Origin: Rhipicephalus microplus
Lineage: Eukaryota; Arthropoda; Arachnida; Ixodida; Ixodidae
Assembly: GCF_043290135.1 (NCBI RefSeq)
Contig: NC_134700.1
Location: forward strand, 244,984,039 to 245,048,038
Direction of reading: 5' to 3'
Length of the DNA: 64,000 nt
The notes beneath the pieces are model-generated. The model was not told where the DNA came from. It ran no database searches and was given only the letters and a program-made list of their open reading frames with translations. A program made the translations under genes and the position numbers. Of this stretch, positions 11,127-22,001 are shown piece after piece. Positions within the stretch are counted from its first letter, which is position 1, and each line of letters begins with the position of its first letter.

Positions 11127-11277
11127 CACTCACTGATTGTGAATTACGTTTGAAATGTGTAAAGGGCAGATTCTTTCAGTTGGCGCTCATCCGGTAGCAT
11201 TTGTTCTTCTGCTGTCCTTGTTCTCATTGCACTGTTTCATCATTTGCTCCAAAACTGGGGCAGGGGGAAGGGATTTT

Positions 11278-12147
11278 AAATGAAAAGAAGAGAAAAGTGA
11301 GCCCTGTAACTCTCTGTCAGGGGGAGGACACCTCAACAGTAGCTCTCGAGGGATGGGGGTAGCGAAGGGATTAAAAGTATAGGTTTAAAAGGTAAAGAGA
11401 CCGAGAGAGGGGAAGGAGAGAGCGAGGCGCAGAGACTGCGAACGACGGAAGTAAGGAGAAGACAGGAAAGATGGGCACGGTTGCAGGAGTCCTTGGGCGG
11501 GGCACCACTGGCGAGAGCTCTTGTCGGCGTCAGGAGATAGCGTAGGGCGAATCCAGTAGGCCCGAGCTACGCTGTCGTCGAAGGTCCGCGTCAGGAGATG
11601 GCGTACGGCCAGCCCAGTCGGCCAGAGCTACGCTAACGTCGGAGAACGCGAGGGCACAACCGGTCGCCACAAAATCCAGCGAGCGAGTCGAAGCAAAACA
11701 CCCCAATAGAGTTTTCACTGAAAGAATGATTCCGTGCCGACCGGTTGTGCACGCGTGCGCTCGCGATCTCCGGCGTCAGCGTAGCTCTGGCCGACTGGGC
11801 TCGCCCTACGTCACCTCCTGACGCCGACGACCGTCGACGACAGTGTAGCTCTGACCGACTGGACTTGCTCTACGCCATCTACTGACGCCGACAAGAGCTC
11901 TCGCAAGTTGTGCCCCGTGCTCGGACTTCAGTGACCGTGCTTCCATCTTTCCTATCTCTCCTATCCCATCGGTTTGTTGTCGCTCCTTCTGGCTTACCAC
12001 CTCACGTCTCTTCATCTTTTCTACACCTTTACTCCTACCCCTTTTATCCCTCCTCACCCCCATTCCTTGTGAGCTACTGTTGAGGTGTCGCTCACTGAAG
12101 CAGACAGTTACGGGGCTCACTTTTCTCTTCCTTTCTTTCTTAAGAAT
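11278..12147. repeat. Large foldback repeat, ~400-420-bp arms
   Basis: 11278-11676 is an imperfect inverted copy of 11729-12147, leaving a ~50-nt spacer. Matched landmarks from the outside in are: AGAGAAAAGTGAGCCC, ACACCTCAACAGTAGCTC, GGAAAGATGG, GCGAGAGCTCTTGTCGGCGT and CACAACCGGTCG. Each arm also carries a ~58-bp unit twice in tandem (GTCAGGAGATGGCGTA...GAGCTACGCT). A 120-codon minus-strand frame across the right arm (11806-12168) is a by-product of its composition. Probably a foldback transposon or a local inverted duplication. Confidence 0.8.
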
Positions 12148-12793
12148 CAGCTTCAAAGAGTGATCCATCTTGTCAGCTATATCAAACTTATGCCGGTCAT
12201 GCTTCGGCCAGGGCAGCAGTTCACTGCGGTCAAAGTAAAACTTCGCGATGCTCGTTTTCGCTTTCTGCCCGGCATCGCAGCAAACCGCGATATTGAGAGG
12301 TGCCGTGTCGTTTGCGTTGGCCGGCGCTGATGCCGTTGCAGCAAGCGCGGGCTGTCTTCCCAGTTTGTCTCCCGGTTAGCAGCGCAGCAAATAAACGAAG
12401 GGCTCGCCGCATAGAATACTAATAACAAAATAACCTAAACCTACAGTCAGCCAAAAAATATATACATGCACTGCGAAAATTCTCCCATCTGGGTCGTAAT
12501 GACTTGCACTAGCAGAGGATCGTCGCTTGATGGCAATGTCCAAAAAGGCGTGATTAATAGCCGAAAAGCGTTAATTAAACTCTGAGCCTCTCACCGTGTT
12601 CCTTTCAGTGAAGACAGTGAAAGCACTAACGAAAGACCATTGAGCCAGGAAAGGCATCAATAAAAGACGTGGCAACCTCATTCTCGGGACGGAGGGCGCA
12701 GTTAATGTGCTCCGTGCGTCGACGAATTTAACACTAAAGGGGCATCACGTCGTCCAGCAACTGCGTCTTTTTTTCCTTCAAAACCATAAAGCT
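12148..12793. other. No feature seen
   Basis: Non-coding sequence between the foldback and the composite SINE insertion. Two AATAAA-type hexamers occur but have no gene attached. Confidence 0.4.
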
Positions 12794-12806
12794 TAGGAAG
12801 GACGTG

Positions 12807-13147
12807 TGTGCGTTTGCGCATGAGTGCATGTCACTAAGCAAGCTCACGACCTTCCAATCAATAAGTTTCTCGCTCTTTCAGAAGAGAAGGTTTGTCGCAG
12901 GCTGTCTATGACCCGCCGTGTTGGTCTAGTGCTAAGGTACTCGGCTGCTGACCCACAGGTTACGGGATTGAATCCCGGCTTCGGCGGCCGCATTTCCGAT
13001 GGAGGCGGAAATGTTGTAGGCCCGTGTGCTCACATTTGGGTGCACTTTAAAGAACTCCAGGTGGTCAAAATTTCCGGAGCCCTCCATTACGGCGTCTCTC
13101 GTAACCATATGGTGGTTTTGGGGCGTTAAACCCCACATATACATCAA
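12807..13147 (+). mobile_element. tRNA-SINE insertion with extra 5' module, 13-bp TSD
   Basis: The body from ~12909 is a tRNA-derived SINE: A-box-like TGGTCTAGTGCT, B-box-like GGGATTGAATCCC, then a family-specific body (GATGGAGGCGGAAATG, CCGGAGCCCTCC) ending near TACATCAA. The exact 13-mer TAGGAAGGACGTG occurs at 12794-12806 and again at 13148-13160. The right copy directly follows the SINE 3' end, so the inserted unit is 341 bp and includes ~100 bp upstream of the tRNA part. That 5' module is the repeat also seen at 10953-11040. Confidence 0.8.
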
Positions 13148-13160
13148 TAGGAAGGACGTG

Positions 13161-14009
13161 AAAATCGTTTTCCCGTGAATATTTGATCGACGCGTGGTCT
13201 TCACGGTGTGACACCCGCCTATAACGCATTACGAGCCAACAATAGATATACCTTCTTTTTAATACTAGCCAAGCTGTCTCGCAGGTCGTTTCTTGTTTAC
13301 CCACTACCAATAAACTATGATCGTCATAAACAGCGGTGTGCTGAGGCATCTGAATACTCACCACTGCATGGTCAACAAAAAATGAAGAAGGCAACAGCTG
13401 GCCCATCAAATGGCTGCGAAGCGACGTCGGTGAGCCTAAGAACTCTGGTACGCATATACAACGAGAGAATAGTATACGGAACAGAAAGGGCAACGGCACC
13501 TACGAGAAGACCCCGAAGCGGTGGAAGGCCTACGCCAACGACGACGTATACCCGTGTCGTGTCTGTCACTATGGCTTAACTCTGGCCTCTTTGCGCAAAG
13601 TAGGAACAGGCTAGCATCGCCTAGCTAAAACCTAGCAGCAACAAGGAAGCGACCTAGAATCTACCTGTGTCACCTACCTGAGGCCTAGAAGTGACTTAGA
13701 AGCGAACGCATTTGCCGGCAGAATCGTCCACTTTCTCTGTTTCAAGGCTTTCGTAACTTTTGTGACACATCGAGTAAGTCCGATGGACAGTTAGGCCTAC
13801 GCGTTTCATGTAATGTGCACATGAAAATGAAGAACTGTTTTACAGAAGCCCGCAGAGACTCTTTGACGTTCTCTTCAGATGACTCGAAAGTGACAACCAT
13901 CTTCATTTTCTTTTCGTTGTGTATCGACATTCCTCCCCTGCTGAAACTTTTTTTTTTGCACGTCACGTGAGGCGGCGGAGTCATTTATCAAGCGAGAACG
14001 TCATGCGAT
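13161..14009. other. No gene; repeat-like sequence
   Basis: Short plus-strand frame 13208-13579 and minus-strand frames overlap without any motif. CCTAGCNNAAACCTAG-type motifs at 13615-13700 resemble those at 16135-16320 and may belong to one family. Confidence 0.35.
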
Positions 14010-14248
14010 GGCGGCCGCGGTGGAGCAGTGCTTATGGTGCTCCGATGATGACCCAAAGGTCGCGATATCGATCCCGGCCGTGGCGCTCGCATTTAGAATG
14101 GAGGTGAAAATCCTCGAGGCCCGTGTAGTGTGGGTTGTCAGTGCGAGCTAAAAGAGCACCATATGGCCGAAATTGTCGAAGCCCTACACTACGGTGCTTC
14201 TCACAATCATATCGTGTTTCGGGACGTAAGACCTCCGACATTATTGTA
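14010..14248 (+). mobile_element. tRNA-derived SINE, diverged
   Basis: Same family body as 12909-13147: GGCGGCCGCGGTGGAGCAGTG (A-box region), GATCCCGGCC (B-box region), GAATGGAGGTGAAAAT and GAAGCCCTACACTACGG. More diverged than the 20848 and 12909 copies, so probably older. Confidence 0.8.
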
Positions 14249-15471
14249 TAGTGCTGGTTACTACGTCATAACATGTTACCGTGGCGTCACAAATTACGGC
14301 GTTCTGTGACGTCATGATGGCATCGCATTTTCACATATCGCACGGCTTGTCTCGGGCTCTCCCACGTCGTCATCCGATTCTAAATGCTATTCGTATTGAT
14401 GCCGACGACTACTACGTACAACATAAAGGACACGGGGCCTGAAACGAAAGCAGACACCACCAGAGCTCCTGGATTCGTGTCATTTGTTTGCGCTCAAGCT
14501 TATACTTAATAAAGAGATGATAACTAGCACACCCAGCTATCTTGTTGCTACGTGCCGTGCTCACATTTCTCTTGTATGAGCATTTCGTCTTAATAAACAA
14601 GTAAAACTGACGCAGTCCCTTGTGCATTTGACTAAGATTACGCGGAGGCCAAAGCCGTGTTCCTCTTCTTTATTTTTTTCTTTACAGTCAATGCAATAAT
14701 CATGCCCGTCCATCTCCGAGATAATTGTGCGCCTATTGTTCCTTTGCATTACCTTCGTGATCGGCCCCTCTTTGATCAAAAGACGACGTCATTGGACGAC
14801 GCCACAAATTTAGACGATCTGTGACGTCTTGTTGACGCCGCCAGTCAATTTTCGTGTTCGACGTGGTATTTCAGGTTTCAGCCTCGAAAATGTGCCATGG
14901 TCAAGCTTGATCACCAGGACAGAAACTCAGTGTCCAGAAAAATAATTTTTTCATTATAGGTCATTTATCTATACCTGAAGTTCCACGTACTCGGCCAGGT
15001 TGTTTGCACGCTATGCGATGGCAGCGTCTGTGAGGTATGAAATTCCAGTCCTGTATATAGAGAGTGGAACAAGTTCTTTTTTTGTTTGGTACCACTCCGA
15101 CAGAAGTATAGTAATTATCATTGATTACTGTACGTTGAACTTGTTGAACTGAACTACAATGCTTGGCGGTTGTACAGTCCACATAAACTGCATGTTAGCA
15201 CTTGTGGAAACCTCTCTTAAAGAAAAAAAAACTGGCCCCGTATCTGCATGTAATCTGCAAATGTCGTCGACAGACGACAGTCTTGCGTGTGGAGAGAGTG
15301 AACAAAACATATATTTGATGTTCTGCGCAAGAAAATTGGTGAATGGTATTCCGGAGGCACTTGTTAGAGTGCCTCTAGCATGCAGCAGAGACGAACGAGC
15401 GCATCAAGTCACGTCCCACGTGAGACATGAGTGCCATCTGGCAGTTTTATTTGGAAAACAAAGTGCGTGGC
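14249..15471. other. No gene; TGACGTC-rich non-coding DNA
   Basis: Several TGACGT(C) motifs (14270-14320, 14785-14840) with GACGTCATGATGGCATC, which partly recurs at ~24330-24355. This suggests an old dispersed repeat. No coding motif. Confidence 0.35.
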
Positions 15472-15501
15472 CTGAGACGGGCGTGCGCACGCCCGTCTCA
15501 G
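15472..15501. repeat. Perfect 30-bp palindrome
   Basis: Two 15-bp halves CTGAGACGGGCGTGC and GCACGCCCGTCTCAG with no spacer and no mismatch. GC-rich, in otherwise anonymous DNA. Confidence 0.97.
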
Positions 15502-15888
15502 AGGTGATAAGGTGTAGAACGCAAGGCGACGGGTAGGTGCCACCACCGTGTCGTTTTAGCAAAGCGTTGGAAACACTCGCTTCTTCGTGCAAGCGTTACC
15601 TGGTCAGCGCAGCGTGATAAGCGCTACGGTCCTAAGAATTACTTATGTATGCCTTTTCTAGTAAAAGACGAACATGCAGAATATATACGTGTTGTTATTG
15701 TGCCTTAGATATGCGCAATAATTGTTTTTTAATTGACAATCGCACACGTATGAGCGCTGATCCTTGAGCAACATTGGTGGGTGCTACGGATGGGGCCGTC
15801 CGTTCGGAGTATCGTGTGTTCTGTGGTATCGTCCGGTGCTGTTTAGAGTACCCAGTTCGCGGTAATGGTGGACAAACGGACAATTGTA
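15502..15888. other. No feature seen
   Basis: Anonymous sequence between the palindrome and the microsatellite. Minus-strand frame 15695-15883 has no motif. Confidence 0.35.
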
Positions 15889-15925
15889 CAGACAGACAGA
15901 CAGACAGTTGTTGTTGTTGTTGTTG
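15889..15925. repeat. Compound (ACAG)n(TTG)n microsatellite
   Basis: ACAGACAGACAGACAGACAG followed by six TTG units. Confidence 0.95.
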
Positions 15926-18900
15926 AGCGAAAAGTTACGAAGTCAAGATAAACTTATGTACAAAAATTATACGCAGATACATGCATGTTTAACAGTCGTA
16001 TATGTTTATTATAATCGATCGCTTACAGTTGCGTAACGATACTAAGAGCAGCATGGGTATTACGACCAGAAGTGGTAAGCTGAAATATAGTGCTTGTGAT
16101 TTTGTGCGCTCATCATAGCTGCATCTAGTTAACCCAAGTTATTCCTAGTCTAGGCTAACTCTGCCTAGTTAGGCATGGTAAAACCTAACTAGCTACACAT
16201 GACGAAGCTAAATAACTGAAAACCTACTATTTAGGCTTAGTTAAGCGGAGTTGAGGTTCTGGTGTAACTCGTCATGCTGACCTCGACAAGATGTGTAATG
16301 CTAAACCTAACTATGACTGATATGTCAGCTTGATTAGGGCGATTATTATGTAAAGCTATAGGTTGATTTGGAATACAAGCTAATCGAGAGCAAGTCTCGA
16401 GTATGATAAGTTCATTATGTTAATTAACTTGATTAAGCTGTTCGGCGTTGTGATTGCCAAGCGATTCCCAAACACACCTCATCGATACCTAGCCGATACC
16501 CGTAATTTGCAATGTGATCCCGTGAACACTTCGTGAATCAGATGATGAAAGCAAGTCTGCCTGTAGTCAAGCCAGGACGAGTCAAGTGCCAATCAGCTCG
16601 GGTCTTCGCTAGCCTAGCATGACATAATTTCAAGTTGCGAAGCCTTTTTTTAAATTATTCCTGACACTTCATATGTTATATTTGACATTACTTCAAACTA
16701 AACAGATGCTTCGTATTCACATCTATCATGAACCTCATGTGGAGCCACTGTTCTTGTACACTTCCATTTTTCGCGATATATTTTACCTAAACAGGAAATC
16801 GGTAGGTGACGCGTAATCGATGCTTGCGCTTTAGACACTGAAAAAAAATTGACAATGGGCACGTTAAGCTAGTGTGCTCTGAGCTCCAATGAAGAATGCT
16901 CTGTTGCATTCGAGTGCAACACCTTCGGAGCTTAGCTTAACTTTTACACGGTGGCTTAACGGCGACTTCCATTGACTGCCTTCGTGGGTGCGAACACGTC
17001 ACACGGCGAACGTTATGTTGCTTCTGCATCCGCTACCGCCCATCACATCCACTTTTCATGTAGCGTCACCGGTAAACGAACACCTGCAGTTACTACTCAA
17101 CAATGGCGCGTTTGTACAACTTGGCGCGCGACAACAAAGGCAGCAGCGGCAACGCATGCAATGCATGTTCTTCTTGGTGCTCTCAGAGTTAGCTATAGCT
17201 GTCTCAGAATAACTCAAGAACCTGCTTAAGTACGTTCACATAGCATTGCAATGTGACATCACCGGACCATTCGAAGACAGGTCACGTACCTGTGCGCCTG
17301 TCAAGTAATCATCTTCATGTTCGGTTCACGCAACCACAAACTGCTCCAACGTGCAAAGTCTGCGATCCTGCTTATAACACGCATGGACACACGGTGGTGA
17401 AAACGGGTGTGTTAGGAGAACGTACTTGTATCAGCGAAGAGAGTCGAAAACAAGTCATTTTTCCGGAAGTCATAGCAGGCACGAGCTAACGTGTGTCGTC
17501 TCAGAGTTTGAGCGCGTAGTGCGTGCTCCGTAATCACGCATCTAAAGTAGATTGTGAATAATTAAGCTTCGAAGAGTGCACTCCGCTGGATAGGACGTGC
17601 ACGAGCTCTCTAAATTTACACGCCCTATGTAATTGCTGTTTCCCTTTGACATAGAAACCGTTGTGAGGGCGCAACTAAACACAACACACAGGAAGAACTC
17701 AACGACCTGTTGCAATAATAGAATGTTAAGAATGATTCGGCTCACCGTACTGTCCTCTGCTCCTGGCTTTTCCACAAATTTAATGCCTATGTTTGGGGCT
17801 CGTTACCGGGTTCGATAGGCCGAATTTCAATGATCAACCACGTTACTGAGCCTATTCAGCCACGCATAACGATCAACGGTGCCGCGGGTGTGGTAAACGT
17901 GAGTCTTGAAACTGAGACAGCTTATGGCTATCCCGTAGCAGAGTACCTTGTACTTGAAATCTTTGAACATTTGTTGTAAACGAACTTTTCAGGTCCACTG
18001 ATTGAAGTTGCACTTGGATCCACGTGCACTAGCTGCGCCGTAGGGTGCAAAGATGGCCCCTCTTACATCGGGGAGAAGTGGTATTCATGGTGACAAACAC
18101 GGGTGGCAGCACAAAACAAAAAAATAGGTGGTTGTTGTTGCTCGCCCTCGCTCTGCTTGGCCGCTGACCGATTTTATAGGTGCCCTTTATTCGGTGCGTA
18201 GACTCCTACAATATTGTGAAACACTTTGTATCAGATCGAAGAGAGATACGTTCATGTTTCGCGCTACCTGAAAGCTGCATTCTGGGTGCCGTTCAGAGAT
18301 GCGCGCTGCAGTATTGTTCATTTTTCAAAGCGAAAGTGTCCTGCGAACAGCGCAATGCTATGAGTATCGCCTTGAGGCACAAGTCATCATATTTATAAGC
18401 GAGAAGAACGAGAAAAAATAATGAGGACAAATAGCTATAGTTTGCGAGCCTTCACAGTTTAGCTGCAAGTATCGCCTGGCCGTAATTATATAGCGCTTCG
18501 ACACAGATGACGTCCGCTATCACAGCCATAGAGGAGTAGCGCACTCTGAAACGCGTAAGATGAAAGGGGAAAATCGCTGGGAACAAGGCGCAAAAGGCTG
18601 AAACCCTTGCAGCCGTCTGATATAACAGCAGAAAATAGAACTGTAGGCGTCATCACCCACGGCTATCAACCAACGAACAACGCAAAATAGAGAGAACTTC
18701 TTGGGCGCTTTCACGATGCGGTACTGATGAGAACGCAAAAAAAAATATCTTGACATTGAATGTACTGTATCGTGATTCATTTTACAAAAGAAAAGTCTTT
18801 ACTTCATTACGACAACGTAAATATAGCTTGCCGGTCTGGCCTGTCTGCAAATTTCATTCAAAGATTAACATTGGAAGAGGACTAATTTTTAAACAGCAGC

Positions 18901-18929
18901 AGTAACAGCGAATATTATCGAGGACGGCG
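15926..18929. other. Anonymous non-coding stretch
   Basis: No gene supported. A CTAGTTA/CCTAACT motif cluster lies at 16130-16320. A short dyad TTGCATTCGAGTGCAA lies near 16903. Overlapping plus-strand frames at 16972-17229 come from GCA-rich sequence and show no family motif. Confidence 0.4.
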
Positions 18930-19170
18930 AAGAAGAGAAAGGCTGCAGGAAGACTTGAGAATACCTTGATGTTTATTAGGTCGAACTTTTGCGCAGAAAA
19001 TAAATAAAAAAGACAAGAAATGAACTGTTGACGCTGAGTACCGATAGCGGCGAACAAGGCGTCGACCGTCGGTAATCTGATCCTCGGTCAGGTGCGTCGG
19101 CATTTATGCATGCTGTATCGAACATTTGCAGATTATTACTGGTACTCGCGTAAGCTCTTCAGCAAACTTG
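18930..19170 (+). repeat. Dispersed repeat, copy 1 (partner at 61590)
   Basis: Shares an ordered series of blocks with 61590-61810: AGGCTGCAGG, GTTTATT..GA/CCGAACTT, GATAG.GGCGA, GCGTCG.CCGTCG, GTCGTCATTTA-like and ATCGAA. About 200 bp of diverged homology in the same orientation. Family unknown to me. Confidence 0.6.
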
Positions 19171-19382
19171 ACTGTTCACGTCCCGATATTCAGAGAATGG
19201 TCTAAGACAAACGGCGAAGCTTCTCAGGTATCGAAGCGTATGCTACACCGAGCATTGCTAAGAGTCTAGGTGCGTGAAAAGCTAAATTAATAAAATATTG
19301 TACAACACACGTGTGGCGTATGACTGCGTAAAGTTTTCAGTGCATATTAGTAACAGGTGCCAGCTGACATTAACCGTAATAA
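19171..19382. other. No feature seen
   Basis: Anonymous sequence leading into the SINE fragment. Confidence 0.35.
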
Positions 19383-19500
19383 TATTCGGTGCTTTAAAGG
19401 CCAAAACCATGATACGATTGAGGGACGTTGTGTAGTGGAAGGCTCCGAAAATCACTACCATCTGGTGTTCTTTAACGTTTGATGACATTGTACAGCACAT
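19383..19500 (-). mobile_element. SINE fragment, 3' part only
   Basis: Matches the back half of the tRNA-SINE family on the minus strand (AACGTTAAAGAACACCAGATGG ... CCTTCCACTACACAACGTCC type blocks). The tRNA head is missing. Confidence 0.65.
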
Positions 19501-20847
19501 GCATCCTCTACCAGTTTTGCGGAATGGGCGCCTCCATTTCATTTCAATTTCATTCCGGGAAATTACGACTTGCCGCAATACCATTTCCTTTAATTCCTTA
19601 GAGAGAAAAAAAAAACTTAGCCTATTATTTCCCACTCCAGGAGTGGCAGGCCACTTTCATTTCATTGCTGTAATTCCTCAACGTAGGAAATGCATCTTGA
19701 TACTTTTATTTTGCTAATAATGAATGTCTCCATAAAGTTCGTGTCACAAGATGGCTTAAGCACGCAAAACTGCAAAACTACAAGAGTACGCAAAACACGT
19801 TACCAAGGTCATGGAATCGGAGGTCTGGGGCATATCTCTTGCAGTAAAACAACCTTACTAATTCCCATTAGAGCGGTATTTCGCTACATGTAGTATTTTC
19901 ATGGTGAGAATGTTTGAACGAACGTGATGTTTTAATATTGTTTAAGCTTAAACGTGTAGATGCTAAAAGGACGACATAGCTTGCACTTGTGCTGATAAAA
20001 TAGCGAAGTTGTTTTGTCGCGCGTATGAAGCGGTCATAAATATGGAGAAAACTAAGATTTACAAAAAATATTGTAAATCGCGTACAAAACCCCCCAGATC
20101 TGCTGGTAATTAAAAGAAGAGGGCGCCACTACTCGGGCACCGTGTGCCTTTCCATCTAATACGGAACACTGAGCCGCCCTGCTCATCAGCACTCACGCTT
20201 GTCAAGCACGCCTCGCAAGCGTGGGTGGGGGGAAGAAAACTTCTTTTGTTCACCTGTGCGCAGCTGCGCAATTTCTTCCTTGTCGCAAATGTTATGTACA
20301 TGTTTCAAGTACTAAACTGCTCGAGAGATGGAGATCAGGTTGTGCGTAGAGTTTTCGCAACTTTCGGGGTGAGGGGTGTACAATGGGAACCAACGTTCAA
20401 GTACAATTTGTTTCTCCCTTCAGTATCTGTTGGAATAATGCGTGTCTTTGTGTACTAATTTACGCCTAGGTTTCTCCTTTAAGAATTAGCATATTGTTCC
20501 CGCGTTTACACCGCGCCAACTTTTGACTTTGGCTAAAGGAAGGTGGACCTAGAGAATGCGTTGTGCACGGTCCTCGACTTCGATAGAACATGTACTCAAG
20601 CATCGCTAATTTGAGCATAATATTACAGCAGTAGCTATTTGAGGTTAGCAAAACACGCTCCTCCCCAATGCCCTCTTTGTTTTGATATTCGAACACGGAT
20701 ATATGCCGAGTCGTAGGAATCTAGTGAAGCTGCAAGCAAGAAAAAAAAGATAACGGTAATAATGAAATGATCCCACCCCAGTGGGAGTGCGGGGTGACCA
20801 GCTCTCTGCTCGAGATTAAGGAATGTCTGGTCTTCTGCACTAGGCCC
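19501..20847. other. No feature seen
   Basis: Anonymous DNA. An A-run at 19605-19614 and scattered short frames without motifs. Confidence 0.4.
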
Positions 20848-21062
20848 CACCGCGGTAGTCAAGTGGCTAAGGTACTCGGCTGCTGACCCGCAGGTCGCGG
20901 GATCAAATCCCGGATGCGGCGGCTGCATTTTCGATGGAGGCGAAAATGATGTAGACCCGTGGGATCAGATTTGGGAGCACATTAAAAAAACCCCATGTGG
21001 TCGAAATTTCCGGAGCCCTCCAATACGGCTTCTCTCATAAACCCCACATATCAATCAATGTA
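20848..21062 (+). mobile_element. tRNA-derived SINE
   Basis: The clearest copy of the family: CCGCGGTAGTCAAGTGGCTA (A-box region), TCGCGGGATCAAATCCCGG (B-box region), GATGGAGGCGAAAATG, TGGTCGAAATTTCCGG and a short tail ACCCCACATATCAATCAATG. A ~25-base piece near the 3' end is missing relative to the 12909 copy. Confidence 0.88.
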
Positions 21063-21388
21063 CCGTTGATATTCGTTGATATTCGTGAGTTCGTGCACAC
21101 TCTTCTCAAGGCAAAGGATAGCCCGAAGAGATCAATGACAGGCTGCATTAGATGTAACCAACGCGTTTGTACATTTCCTTCACAAGCCACGTCTGTTGAG
21201 CTATAGAGCAGCACCTACATGACATCCTCCTCGTCACAAGCTTCCTCACGGTCTTCTTCCCCGTTGCGCCCGCTTTGCTTACACAGCGTTCGCCCCACGT
21301 GCCTCACAGCCAGGAGACTGCTTGCGTATACAGGGTGCACATGTCTCGATGCTCACCAGGTGTCGTGCCTCAGCCTTTATGTAGAGAT
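21063..21388. other. No feature seen
   Basis: Anonymous sequence between a SINE and the target duplication of RTE copy 2. Confidence 0.35.
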
Positions 21389-21397
21389 ACTGTATAT

Positions 21398-21941
21398 TCT
21401 TCAACCGTGAGATTGAAGTAACTAGAAGATAAGACTGGGGTGGAGCACATTTGGCAAGCACTCTCAAAATATGACAGGTAGATTGCCACTATCCCTCAAG
21501 AGGAAGGTATATAACAGCTGTATCTTGCCGGTACTTAGCTACGGAGCAGAAACCTGGAGACTTACAAAGAGGGTTCAGCTTAAATTGAGGACGACGCAGC
21601 GAGAAATGGAAAGAAAAATGGTAGGTGCAACCTTAAGAGACAAGAAGAGAGCAGAGTGGAGTAGGGGACAAACGGGGGTTAAGGATATCATAGTTGAAAT
21701 CAAGAAGAGATAATGGACATGGGCCAGGCATGTAGCGCGCGTAGACAGGATAACCGCTGGTCATTAAGGGTAACTAACTGGATTCTCAGAGAAGGCAAGC
21801 GGGTTAGGGGGAGACAGAAGGTTAGGTGGGCAGATGAGATTAAGACGTTTGCGGGTATAAATTGGCAGCAGCAAGCACAGGACCGGGTTAACTGGCGGCA
21901 CATGGGAGAGGCCTTTGTCCTGCAGTGGACGTAGTCAGGCT

Positions 21942-21972
<31 letters not shown>
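21398..21972 (+). mobile_element. RTE LINE copy 2, 5'-truncated, 9-bp TSD
   Basis: Aligns to the C-terminal RT part of the element at 1338-1858. It has the coding blocks MTGRLPLSLKRKVYN, LSYGAETW (Trp codon intact here), MERKMVGATLR and NWRHMGEAFVLQWT, then a stop and a (CTG)n(ATG)n tail. ACTGTATAT is present at 21389-21397 and 21973-21981, a clean target-site duplication. The coding frame is split near 21713 by a TAA and a small indel, so the product is dead. It lacks the endonuclease and RT core. Confidence 0.9.
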
Positions 21973-21977
21973 ACTGT

Positions 21978-22001
21978 ATATGCTACCTTTAGGTAGCATA
22001 T
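21978..22001. repeat. Hairpin beside the RTE target duplication
   Basis: ATATGCTACCT (21978-21988) pairs perfectly with AGGTAGCATAT (21991-22001), loop TT. It overlaps the right target duplication, so the pre-insertion target lay at the edge of this dyad. Confidence 0.85.

Noticed and set aside
11806..12168. 120-codon basic ORF
   Set aside because: Lies in one arm of the foldback and the corresponding arm does not keep the frame.
12909..12980. tRNA gene
   Set aside because: A and B boxes are present, but the sequence continues into a repeated SINE body and lacks a good cloverleaf; several similar copies are SINEs.
15889..15907. Possible CRISPR-like short repeats here and at other tetranucleotide tracts
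   Set aside because: Contiguous simple repeats with no unique spacers, in a eukaryotic repeat landscape.
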